Below the pieces are notes generated by a model. It was not told the DNA's origin. It saw only the letters and a list, made by a program, of their open reading frames with translations, and ran no database searches. This document shows, piece by piece, positions 33,601 to 45,600 of a stretch of DNA of 64,000 nucleotides; positions within the stretch are counted from its first letter, which is position 1; the number at the start of each line of letters is the position of its first letter. The stretch covers positions 340,001 through 404,000 of the forward strand of contig JAHLKG010000026.1 of NCBI GenBank assembly GCA_025526995.1. Reading direction: 5' to 3'. The position numbers were made by a program, and so were the translations under genes. This DNA comes from Powellomyces hirtus. Its lineage: Eukaryota; Chytridiomycota; Chytridiomycetes; Spizellomycetales; Powellomycetaceae.

Positions 33601-35356
33601 ATCGCCAAACGCTGTTTTTCTCCACCGCTCAATCTCACGCCGCCTCCTCCACCCGCGGCTCCGCCCGCAGCCGCGATGATACTGTCGTAACCGAGTGGAA
33701 GTTTGTCGATGACATGTGCGACGCGTGCCAACTGACATGCTTCCACGATTTGCTCCCGACTCGGTGGTGTCAGACATCCCAAGGCGACATTGTCTGCGAT
33801 TGTCCCTCGGAAGAGCACAGGCTCCTGATTCACCAGTCCCACATTTTCTCGCCAGGAATGCGGTTCGATCGACGCCAAGTCGAGATTTCCCACAAATATC
33901 GAGCCGGCACTCACATTGTGCAGTCGCAACAATAGCTGAGTAATGGTCGACTTCCCACTTCCCGATCGACCGACAAACGCAATCTTGCTGCCATACGGGA
34001 TGTCGAGGCTCAGGTTGTCAATTACGGTCACACCGGGTCGTGATGGGTAACTGAACATGACGTTCTTGAACGAGATGTTGGCATTTTCTGCTTGTTCAGG
34101 GGAGATCGACTGCAATTTCACAGCAGCACGTTGCTGAGCCTCATTTTTGGCGTCGAGTAGGAATTCGAAAATAGCGCCTGACGCTGCTTGTCCGTCACTG
34201 ATTGACTGTAGATTCTCAACAATCTGGTTCAAACCATTGAGCGCACTGGATACCTGGAGAAACGTGTTAATGATGTTTGCTTGGGTGGATATGGCGTTTA
34301 CGGCAAGCCATCCGGCGTACAGGAACACGGGCGATAGAATGGCGTCCATGAAGAAGGAGCTTGCGCCGAGTCGGAGTGCTACTTGCAGGTAGATTGCGCG
34401 CGCGAGTCGTCCAACGGATGCGAGAGCGGCATTGTATCGCGTCCATTCCTCCGCTTCCCCATTTAGCGAAAATACCGTGCGAATGTTGGACAGCACTTCC
34501 AAGGTGCTGCTGCTGAGGTCCGAATACTTTTGCTGCACTTTCTCGGTGTCCTTCCTAATTCGTCTCACAGCGAGAGTGGTGATGGTAATGGGAATGATTG
34601 ATGCGCCGATGATGATAACTGCAAGTCTCCACTCCGTATACAGTCCCAACGTCAGCGCAAACAGCACCGCCGAGGCGAGGGTCAATGTTCGTCCCAATCG
34701 TTCGCCGATAGCTTCCCTCACTTTCATGGCGTCACGCGTCACCATGTTCGAGAACTCTCCCGGGCCGTGTTCGTCGTGGTAAGCTTGATTTCGTCCCATG
34801 TGATGTTCGAAGATGGCTTTTCGAAGAAGAAGTGTGGCGCGCTCACCAGCGACCATCCACAAGTAGCCCTGCAGCGCTCCAATCAGCAATGCGGAGGGAG
34901 CAAGTACGGCGAGATAAATGATGTATTGGAACACATCGTCGTGAAGGTTGCCGGGGTAGCCGCCAGGTGGGGAGTTCTGATAAACACCAATTATGCCCGC
35001 CAGTAATGCTGCATATTAGAGGGAGGTCTTGAGTGATTGTGCACATGGTCCAGAGTCGGCCCGCACTTACACGACAGATAGTCCAAAAGGGGAAACACTA
35101 GCCCATTGAGCAGCGATGCGAGAACTCCAAGAGAGAAGAGGACTTTGGTTTGCGCATCGACAAAGTTCCATACATTCACATGAACGAGCCTCCTCGGCGG
35201 GCGTGCGACTGGAGTACCGCGCGACTCGGCGTCTCCATGCTTCTTGTCTCGTGAGTCCCCATAGGACTTTTGTGCGGGGTTGTCCACATGACGCATTTCC
35301 GTTCTTTCGATGAGCTCCTCAGCGTCCTTTTGCATGTTAGCAGATAATCTCATCAA
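30642..35356 (-). CDS. ABCB (multidrug, P-glycoprotein-type) full ABC transporter, 1429 residues
   Basis: Eight exons: 35356-35071, 35008-32790, 32743-32149, 32087-32009, 31958-31141, 31071-31020, 30950-30892, 30823-30642; sum 4290 nt, all in phase. The order is TMD1, NBD1, a long charged linker (LDDSSRASS, then NKKKKKNPKGEKEPKK), TMD2, NBD2. NBD1: GRSGSGKST, RLSGGEKQRLAIARAL, FMIFDECTSALD, IAHRLGT, with a Gly/Ala insertion just before the signature (AAAGGAAGGGGGVR). NBD2: GPSGSGKST, VSGGQKQRIAIARA, ILILDEATSALD, VAHRLST. Both sites look catalytically complete. Such proteins export hydrophobic compounds including lipopeptides. It starts 1.4 kb from, and runs opposite to, the NRPS, so it is a good candidate for product export or self-protection. 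Confidence 0.93.
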
Positions 35357-36751
35357 TCCCCAGAAAAATGCGGAAGAGAGAAAACAAGAAAGAGAGAGCG
35401 ACAGTAGTGGTGCAAAAAGACATGCAAGCTAGATGTAGGTGGCCGCCTGGAGACGGTCAGTGATGGATTGTTGGGAAGTGTCGACGCTTGGATCGTCGCT
35501 GCTGAGCAGAACATGGCTGAGCAGGGTATGGCTGAGGAGAAGAGCGATCCGTTATGGAAGGTACTGTGGACGAGGACATGTGAAGACAAAAAAAGTTGAG
35601 ATGTTGGACCATGCTGTTCCGCACGCCCCGGAGGTACAATTTGGTCTCGTTTCTGTGCAAAGTTTTCGCCGAGTGAACTTTTGACGGCGACGCGTCGGCA
35701 GGGCTTTACGGCTTGCTGGACCCGCAGAAAAGTCTCCGCCGCAGTTGCGATTATTGTCTCTCGGGTGATAAACAAGACGGAATCGTCGGTGCCATTACAT
35801 GCCGCCGCAGCACGTATATGGATACTACTGTACATAGCTTGTGTGACGCTGAAGGTTTGTGCGCTTTCCGGGTTCTGTTACACGGCGAGGATAGTATGCG
35901 ACAACAAATGCACGGAGATATAATATCGATACTTGGATCGCGCCATAAGCGCAACCCGCCCAAATGCTGGTGATAGAAAAAAAAAAAAAACTGTCCATAC
36001 AACACTTCTGAACATTCTCAACTCTAACCCATCCATGTACAGTACAGTACATGCATAGCAACCCCCCCCCACGTTTCCCGCGATCTTCGTCGCGATCAAG
36101 GTCAGGATGTGAAAACAAAGCAATTTGATGCGTGTGCACTGCCGTTTTTGATGGCTTACGCGTTCTGCGTCCCGTTTTCCCTGTGCATCGCTCCTGCAAA
36201 ACAACGCCCGGCCCACGAAACCTGCAACGGCTGCATTGTGGAGATTTTCTGGATTGACGCTGATAATCGTACACCTCGAGAACTTTAGTCAATTTTGCAT
36301 CCGTTCACTTCGCCAGCGCGCGACGATGCAAAACAAGAGTCGCAAAGCATTGACAAAAAAAAGTTTACCCCGCTCGTCGGCGGTGAAACGCTTTTTCTCT
36401 TTCTTTCTGCATCTGCGGCATTGTGGGGGGCGTCCTTGGGGGCCAAACTGCTCAGTTCATGCACAGGTGGCATGCCTCTCGCGTGATTTTGCACCGCAAC
36501 ATGAAGCGTAAAAAAAGCAAAGAACAGCCCGCACAACCAATCGTGCAAGACTGCAAATCATTTGATATTTGATACATTCACAGGCCTCACACGCGCTGCC
36601 CTCCCCCCCAATCCGACTGCCTAAACACAGCTGGATGTTCTGTGTGTTGTGAGACCCCACCCATCAGCATTCTCTAGATAGATAACTCATAGAATCCATT
36701 TACTTATAAACCGTCACAACACTTAGTCTCGACGGACCTCATCAACCGAAA
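35357..36751. promoter_or_regulatory. shared upstream region of the ABCB transporter and the NRPS
   Basis: A 1.4-kb region between two head-to-head start codons with no credible gene. It holds two A-runs (near 35980 and 36355), a C-run at 36061-36070, and GTACA repeats near 36035-36055. Coordinated expression of synthetase and transporter from here is inference. Confidence 0.55.
36705..36710 (+). promoter_or_regulatory. TATA box of the NRPS gene
   Basis: TATAAA 41 bp before the ATG at 36752. It supports the short first exon as the true 5' end and implies a 5' UTR of under 25 nt. Confidence 0.6.
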
Positions 36752-39600
36752 ATGACACCCATCGAAACCCCTCAAAACGATACCGAAGCTCTGAAGGAGC
36801 GCATCTCCATGCTTGGTATGTTGTTAATTGTTTGCTTGTTATCGTTTGTAGTGACTCTGTTCTGCGTGTGTATGTGCGCATGTGAGCTTCCTCAAGTGTG
36901 ACGGAGACGAACGACGCGTTCCGGACGTGGCTTGACTGAGAAGGATCGGACAAACGCCAAAGAACGTTCTACGTGACGTCATTCGCACGTTTACGAAAGT
37001 CTGCAAAACACACACATTCTTTCAACGCTGATTTCGTCGTGTGGGGACTGGGTCGCGCAGGTTTGGGATTGACGGAAGGCGGAAGGGAGAGTAACAACAA
37101 AGTGGGCGAAAGCAATGGACAAAAAGTGGAAAACTGCCAGTTGTGCATGGCGAGAGGTTCAACAACGGTGGAGCCGAAATAGCGTCCTAATGCTATGAAA
37201 TAGAATCTAACCGACATGGCTCCTTTGTCTGTCACATTTGACAGCTTCGAAAGATCGCACTTTGATCTACTATCTCCAACAAAATGCCAAAATCGACGGT
37301 GAAAAGATCAGCCACCGATTCCTGAACGATATGGCCGGCAAAAAGTCGACCACGTTCACTTTCAAGCAGCTCGATGACACTTCAGCCTCTCTCGCATACA
37401 GAATGCGCAACAGCTGGAAACTCAAGAAAGGCGACACTGTCCTCCTTCTTTACCCGCCCGGACTGCACTTCTTGGTTGCATTTATGGCCTGCTTCCGAGC
37501 CGGCGTGATCGGGGTTCCAGCGTATCCCCCCGTTCTTAGCAATCTGAAGGCTGATCTCCCAAAACTGCGGGCGATTCTGGATGACTGTGGCGCAGCCAAA
37601 GCGCTGACGAGCCGGGACTATTACATGGCCAAAACCGCTTTTGGCATCAAAAACATGCTGTCGGCATATAAATTTCCCAGCGGTTCGTACAACTGTTCAT
37701 GAATGAGAAGTTCGGTTTTGAATATGCTCATATTGCGTACCAATTTTCTATGAATGCTTTTATCAGACCTCGAACTGCTCGTGACCGATACTGTCCCCGC
37801 CAGTGGCCCAAAATTGACAGACGAAACGGTCATTTTGGATGATTTGGCCTTCCTTCAGTACACTTCGGGATCAACGGTATCGTAACTTAGAATTCTATTT
37901 CTGGATGTTCAGACAAGAAAAGCGTAAACTCACTGTATTTTCTCGCCAAGGGTACTCCCAAAGGGAATATGATTACTCATGGAAATATGGTTCACAATCT
38001 CGCTCTGGCCAGCTACGATGCTGGAATTTCTAGGAAGTCTGTGCAAGTGTCATGGCTTCCCCAGTACCACGACATGGGTCTCTGCTCCGGATTCCTTGCA
38101 CCAGTCCTGCGTGGCCATGCGTCTGTGGTCATGTCGCCCATTGACTTCATCAAAAACCCAATGATGTGGATGCAGGCCATGTCCGATTACAAGGGAACCC
38201 TTTCGCATGCTCCCAACTTTGGATACGAACTCGCTGCTCGCAAACACGATCCCTCGAAACTCTCCGCACCTCTTGACCTTTCGAACGTCGAGTTTTTAAT
38301 GAACGCAGCTGAGCCCGTCCTGTTCAGTACAATTGAGAAGTTTTACGCAACATTTGAGAAATATGGCCTCAAGCGCAATGTCATCAATCCCGCATATGGT
38401 CTTGCCGAGAACACTGTATTCGTGGTCAGCTCGCACGACGGCAAACTGCTCAGTCACAACGACCGTGTCTGCTGCGGTGAGCCCCACTTGGATGTTGATA
38501 TCCGAATCGTTGACTCGGATACTCTCAAAGAGCTCCCCGACGGTCAAGAAGGCGAGATCTGGATTAACAGCGCCAGCAAAGCCCGTGGATACTACCGCCG
38601 CACTGACAACGAAGAGAACTTTGAAGCCAAAGTTTCTGATGCTGTTGGAGACGTCGCCAACCACAAATATCTCCGTACCGGAGATCTGGGCTTCAAAATG
38701 GATCGGGGTCTCTACTACAGCGGACGCATTAAGGATCTCATCATAATTCGCGGCCGGAACTACATCCCGAGCGACATTGAAGCCATTGTCAACGTCCAGC
38801 CTGGCATCAGACCTGGGTGCGTTGCGGCCTTTAGCGTACCAGGTGACCACGTCGAGCGCGTCGTGGTGGTTGCAGAACTGCGTGCAACCAAGAAGAAGAT
38901 GGACAAACTCGCTTTAGTCATGAAGATTGTCCAAGCTGTCAAGTCCGACGTCGGTATATCCGTGAGCTCGGTCGTCCTCATCGCGGAGCGCACGATTAGT
39001 AAGACGACGAGTGGCAAGATCCAGCGTCGCAAAAACAAAGAGCGATACCTCAAGAAGGAACACCGCGTAGTTTATGAAATCAACGGCCTTGCCGGTGATT
39101 CCGAGTTTGAAGACGACGGGAGCGAGAGCTCCGACAGCGATTACAGCGAGAACGGTGATAACGGCTCTAGCGGTGGTTCTCAAACAGATGCTGCCGGCCC
39201 CAATTCAGGCAATAGTTCCCAAGTGGGACCTGGCTCGCCAGACGCCACGTCCGACGAGAGAAGTGACGACGAATCTCCTGTTGACATTTCTCCGGACTTC
39301 AAGAAATTGAGCCGCAGCGCGCTAATAGAAATGTCGCTCCCGGAACGTATCAATGCGTTGACTGTTCTCACGGCACAAGGAGTGAAGAAGAATCTCGGAT
39401 ACGTCCCAAAACCAAATCAGAACCTCATCCATAGCGGAATTACCTCTTTACAAGCCGTGCAGCTAGTTAATCACTTGGAAACTGTTTTGGAAATGCCGCT
39501 GGCTGCGACTCTTTTGTTCGAATGCTCCACTGTTGCAGCGGTCGCAAACCACATTGCAGAGCTTGTTGAAACAGCCACCACTTATGCGAGGTCTGCCGTT
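36752..39600 (+). other. NRPS loading module: FAAL and carrier
   Basis: FAAL marks: LLYPPGLHFLVAFMACFRAG, VPAYPP, YTSGST/GTPKGN (split by the intron 37877-37950), SWLPQYHDMGL, NAAEPV, YGLAE, RTGDLGF, GRIKDLIIIRGRNYIPSDIE and TSGKIQRRK. The YHDMGL and IIIRGRN signatures separate FAALs from amino-acid A domains and acyl-CoA ligases. A 60-residue acidic Ser-rich linker (39105-39290) leads to a carrier with SGITSLQAVQL near 39435; Thr replaces the usual Asp before the active Ser. Introns 36816-37244, 37683-37766 and 37877-37950. It should load an acyl-adenylate made from a free fatty acid; chain length cannot be read from sequence. Confidence 0.9.
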
Positions 39601-42600
39601 ACGTTCCCCGACGAGTCAGCGTTTGTCGAAAAAGCTGGTCGCGTTTTGGAGTACGCTGCTTCGCCAAGTCAGCAACGCATGTGGGTTGCTCAGCTCGTGG
39701 CCAAGGACACAAGTTACCACGTGCCACAGCTGCTGCACATCAAAGGCCGATTCGACCCTTCCGCGTGGAACAAGGCGTACTCGATCCTCGTTCACCAACA
39801 CCCAATCCTGCGAACGGTCTTCGATGCTGGTCATGACGGTCGCGTAATCGATCTTAAACAGCGAGCCCTTCCCACCGAGAAGGCCACGGTCAAGTTCCCC
39901 ACTGTTGCTGTCGCTGATGTTGCCAGCGCAATCAAACTAGCTCATGCGGACAACGCGGAAGTCCATTTTGACCTAACCAACGGACCCCTTGTGCGCGGAA
40001 CGTGTTACAAGATAGACAACACGGACGAATGGGTGGTCTATGTCAACTACCATCACATTGTTGTCGACGAGTGGTCATTGGGAATTGCAGCGAAACAGAT
40101 CTCGACGTTGTATTATCTCATAGTCCAAGAGGGCAACAATGACGAATCGATGTTGCGAGAAGTCTTTCCTGCTCCCAAGTTCAATTTCTTCGACTTTACA
40201 GTTGCCCAGCAGTCCGCTCTACAAGAAGAACAGGTCGCATCCCAGCTTGCCTTCTGGTCTTCGCATCTCGACGGGGTGGCTGCGCTGCAACTGCCACAAT
40301 CCAAGCGGCCCGAAAGCGCCTCGAACAGTCGTGTCGCAGGAACCTGTGCTATCAACCTCTCAAATAACCTCTTCACATCTTTCAAGCAGCTTTGTTTCAA
40401 CAACAGCGCGACCGCTTTCCAGGGTTTCCTGGCCGCCTTCAATCTCCTCATATCGATTTATGCTGGAAGTGAAACGGACTTTGCAGTCGGTATTCCGTAT
40501 TCCAACCGCTCCAGTTATGCAACCGAAGACATTTTTGGGTTCTTCCTGAACACATTGAGCGTGCGTGCGAGCGTAGATGAGACGGCTCAGATGCAAGGAT
40601 TCAGCGCATACCTTGCAAAAGTTCGGGAGAACGTACTCTCTGCCTTCAAGCACGCTGACGTTCCATTGGAGACTGTTATATCGCACCTGGCGAAGGCAGC
40701 TGGCGCGGATCGTTTCGAACCAGGTGTACACCCGCTATTCCAGGTCATGTTTGTGTACAACGACGCAACGCCGTACCGAACCGCCAAAAACATGGTGTCG
40801 GGTTGCGAGACTAAAGTTCTGTTCTTGGAGCCCGCGCATGCCAAGTTCGATCTTACTATGTTTGTGCGAGAAGAGGCTGCCAAGGACGCTGGAGCTGAAG
40901 TTCTCATCGAGTATGATGCCAGTCGGTATGATCCCAAACTCATTCGCAACATGGCCAACCACTTCGTCGACATCATTGAAAACGTGGCCGCGTCCCCTAC
41001 TGCGCCACTCTGCAAGATGTCGGTTACAAGACCTCGCGAGCTCGTGAAATTGGAATCGTACCTTCCGGGATGCGACATTCCAGAAGACTTGTTAACTCTG
41101 CCCGCAATGATCAAGAAGCAGACCCTTGCGACACCTGATGCTATAGCTTTGGAAGATGAGGACGGTCGTGTTGTCAGCTACGCCGAGCTTTCTGATCTTA
41201 CTGATCGTGTTGCAAGCTACCTGCTGAGTCTAGGTCTCGCTCCCGAGTCGCTGGTTGCGTTGTGTGTGGATAAATCAATCGAAATGATTGTTTGCATGCT
41301 GGGTGTTGTCAAGGCCGGATGTGCGTACGTGCCACTCGACGGAAACAACCCGGTGGATCGCAACCGTGGGATCCTTACCCAGGCAGACTCTAGGGTCGTG
41401 TTCACGCACCCACAATACTGCACCCAATTTGAAGGCCACGGTGTTCCTGAATGCCTCACGTCTGTCTTCGTGGTTGAGAAGAATTGCTTTAAGCAGCTTC
41501 CACAATGCGAGTCATCAGAGCAGATCACTATATCGCACAACCAGACGGCATACTGCCTCTTTACCAGCGGGACTACCGGAACTGTGAGACATTCCCATTT
41601 TTTCTACTTCTCATTTCTCCTCCTGAATGCTGACACAACTTTCCTTCGCTGTTTGCAGCCTAAAGGTGTCCAGGTTTCCCACAAGGCCATCTGCCTGTCA
41701 GTGGTAGAACACGGTCACATGTACGAGATTACGCCGCAGACACGATACATGCAATTTGCAAATTACACATTCGACGTCTCCGTGATGGACATTTTCTGCA
41801 CCCTGGCTCATGGAGCTACGATCCTGATTGCTGCAAAAGCTTCACTTCTGCAAGACCTTGGTGCCGTCATGCGGAAGATGCGCGCCACGTTCACAGCTCT
41901 GACACCCACCGTTCTGTCCGCTCTTCTCACACCAGAGGACGTTCCAACTTTGGTCGGTCTTGGCATTTCGGGCGAGGCAATGACGCAGCAGGTTGTAGAT
42001 ACCTGGGCGGATAAGGTCAGGTTGATCAACGCGTAAGTTATCGAGATACGTCGTACATCATCAACAATCAGCTCACCCAAAGTCTTCCCCACTCTTTTTG
42101 CGTGTTTGCATCTCAGCTTTGGCCCGACCGAGGCAGCGTAAGTGTTTGATTGCTTCTGTTCAACGCGCATGGCCCGGCCGCCCTGACAGTTTTTCGCAGG
42201 GTTAACGTTACGATGCAGCTCATGAAACCTGACACAGTCCCTACTATAATAGGAAAGCCGCTTGCAAATGTCTCAGTTTACATTTTAAACCGTTTCATGC
42301 AGCCGGTGCCTGAACTTGTGACCGGGGAACTCTACCTTGGTGGGCCCCAGTTGGCAAAGGGGTACTTAAACCGCCCTGATCTCACCGACGCGGCTTTCGT
42401 GAATCATCCAATCTCTGGTGAACGCCTCTATTCTACGGGCGATATCTGTTGCTTCACTCTGGATGGACTTATTGACTACCGGGGGAGAGTCGATGGACAG
42501 TTCAAGCTTCGTGGCCTCAGATTGGAGAGAGATGAAATCGAATCGGTTCTGCTTTCGGCTCATCAAACCATCGACAAGTGTGTGGTCATAATGTCCCGCA

Positions 42601-45600
42601 AGCACACTGGTCACGACATGCTGATTGGAGCCGTGTCTTTTTCCGATCTCTCCGCGAGCCAAAATATGGAGCTGCTATCTGAAGAATCGCTTGCGATCGC
42701 CAAACAGAGAATAAGTGAGGCTGCAAAAGTCCTGGCCAAAAAACTGCCTTCATACATGCAGTTGTCGGCTTGGATTCCCATGGAATACATCCCACTCAGC
42801 TCGTCAGGGAAGACTGATCGGACACGCGTAAAACAATTCATTGAATCGCTCCCTAACATCGACATTGGTGTGAACTTGGACGGCTCCGCCGCCGAAGAAG
42901 AACTGGAAGATCTCGCGTCGTTCAACATCGTTCGTCAAGTCATCGGAGACGTCTTGAAAGTAGACGGCCATGCTCTCTCAGCCTCTTCCACATTCCTTGG
43001 GCTGGGTGGTGATTCCATTACTGCTATTCAGGTTGCCGCTCAATGTCGACTCAAGGGACTGGACGTGCAAGTTGAAGACATATTCCAGACCAGTAGTCTT
43101 GGTGAGCTGGCATTGCGGGCTGCCGTGGGCGAAAAGGCAGTTGCTCTCTCCCTCAGGCAAGAAACCGACGGCGAAGATTTTGATTTGACGCCTATCCAAG
43201 CACGTTTCTTCCATCTCTATCCTACCGGTGCAAATCAGTACAACCAGTCGATAGTGCTGCGAGTGGCAGAGGCAGTGACAAGTTCGGCTTTGGAGGCGGC
43301 GCTGCAACAACTGGTGAATCGTCATGCAATGTTGCGGTGCCGTTTCATTCAGTCCGATAATGGCTGGGTTCAGCAGATCACACCTGTCGACCGCGTGCCA
43401 GAGTTCAAGCTGCCGTACCATGAAGTATCCTCCGCTACGGAGGCAAACATGATTATTGAGCAATCCCAGACTTCTCTTGATTTGCGAAGTGGACGTGTCA
43501 TTACTGCGGCTCTGATTCAAAACGTCTCCTCCGGAAGGCATAGGATCATTTTCATCGCGGTTCATCATCTCGTTGTCGATTTAGTGTCTTGGCGCATTAT
43601 CTTGGACGAGCTCGAGGTTCTTTTACGAGGCGGCGAACTAAGCCCCGCATCGTCAAGTTTTCGAACATGGTCTGAGGCGCTTGCGAGTAAGGCAAATGGG
43701 CTGACTGACATTACATTCAAGCCTGCGGAGGAAGTTTCACGGATCCCCAACGACTTTGAGTCGGCTCCAACGAAAGTGACATACGGCGGACGGAGGGTAT
43801 ATGATTTCACTCTAGATGCATCAGTGACCGAGAGCATATTCCGCCCTGAAAACAAGTACCGAACTCAGCCTGTCGAATTGCTACTTGCTGCTCTGACCTT
43901 GGCATCTCGAGAGACATTCGGTGTGCTGAAATTGCGCTTTGATATGGAGGGTCATGGTCGCGATGCCGTAAACGACGCTACCGTTGACGTTTCCCGAACA
44001 GTGGGATGGTTCACCAACCTTTATCCCGTGACATTCTCCAGTGAGGGAGAAATCAAAAGAGTAATTCAACAGACGAAGGAAGAGCTGCGCCATGCGACAA
44101 AAACTGCCACAGCGTTTGGACTGTCCAAGTTCATCCGGAAAGACCCATCGGTGCAAAACATTCCCGTCGCAAGCGTTTTGTTCAACTTTATGGGTCGTTT
44201 CCAACAGTTGGAGAACAAGGATCTGCTTCTAAAACTCGATGGCGATATGCTTGGTCGCGATTTGAAGCAACAGGCCGATGATCTGGAATGCCCCTATCTC
44301 TTTGAAATTAACGCGGTGCGAAATGCTGGCGAGATGCACATCTCCATCGCCTATAGTGCAGAGCATCATTTGTTTCAGACTGTGAAGAAGCTCGCCGACA
44401 ACTGGACGCACGCCATCCACCGCATCATCGATGAGACAGCATCAGCCACCGACTATTCTTGCTTCACACCGGCAGATTTTTCGTCATTGGGTGCGCTGAA
44501 GCAGGACTCTCTCGACAAACTTATGGAACAAATCAAGATTGTTTGCCATATGCGTCCTAGAGACGTACTTGACATTCAAAATGCTACCATTGAGCAGCAA
44601 GGCCTGGTTCTTGGTCACCTGAGCAACCCAGCTCTGTACTTGCTGCAATTTGTCATTGACTTGAGGGGGCCACTGCATGTCGCGCGATTTCAGCAAGCCT
44701 GGGATAAGGTGATCCACGATAACCCGATCCTCAAGTCCCGGTTCGTTATGGGGAAGGAGGATTCTTCTCTGTTCCAAGTGCTTCCTCGCGACAGCAACAT
44801 CAGCTGGTTTTTAAGCACCAGCTCAGATGATGCTAAGGCTGCCGTTTCAGCGTACTGCGAGTCCGATAGGCTGATTGAATTCTCGCTTGGTCGGCCCATG
44901 ATGCGCCTAGCTCTTTTCACCGTCACCGAGAATCAATTTCAGCTTGTGTGGACCATTCACCACGCTCTTACCGATGGATGGTCGTCGCCTATGATTATGG
45001 GAGACGTTATGGCGGCCTATTATAACGAGGCCGTTCCACGAAGAGTACAATTTGCGGATGTCGTTCAGCACAAACAGCGCCAAAAGATGGATGTTAAATT
45101 TGAATTTTGGAAGACGCATCTGCAGCAAGTATCGCAATCGAAGATTAGTGAGTGCGTCGCCAAACCTACGACAGCTACAAACGATAGCCGTATTCCCGGG
45201 ACACACTTGCGCTCTTTGAAAGTTTCCGTTGCTGACCTCAAGCGTGCGGCCGCCGAAGCGAACTCGACTATTTCCAACTGCTTACGAGCCGCCTGGGCTA
45301 TGGTGCTGTATAGATACACCCGGTCCACTTCTATCACTTTTGGAGCCGTGGTTTCTGGAAGAAATCTTTCCCTCGCGGGGATCGAAACCGTCATCGGTCC
45401 GTGCATCAATACTATCCCTGTGTGCCTCGACCTAGATGCATCGATGACACCACGCCATCTTTTGGACCTGGTCAACGAGGACCAAGTAAAGACCATGGAG
45501 CATGTGACCCTTCCTTTGGCTCAAATCCTCAAAGCCGCCGGATTGACCGGGAATAGTCAGTTGTTCGACTCTCTGCTGATTTACGAAAACTATCCTTGGG

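Noticed and set aside
35357..36751. ORFs of 60-160 codons between the ABCB and NRPS genes
   Set aside because: They overlap on both strands, carry no motif and span homopolymer runs; the region is better read as shared upstream DNA.
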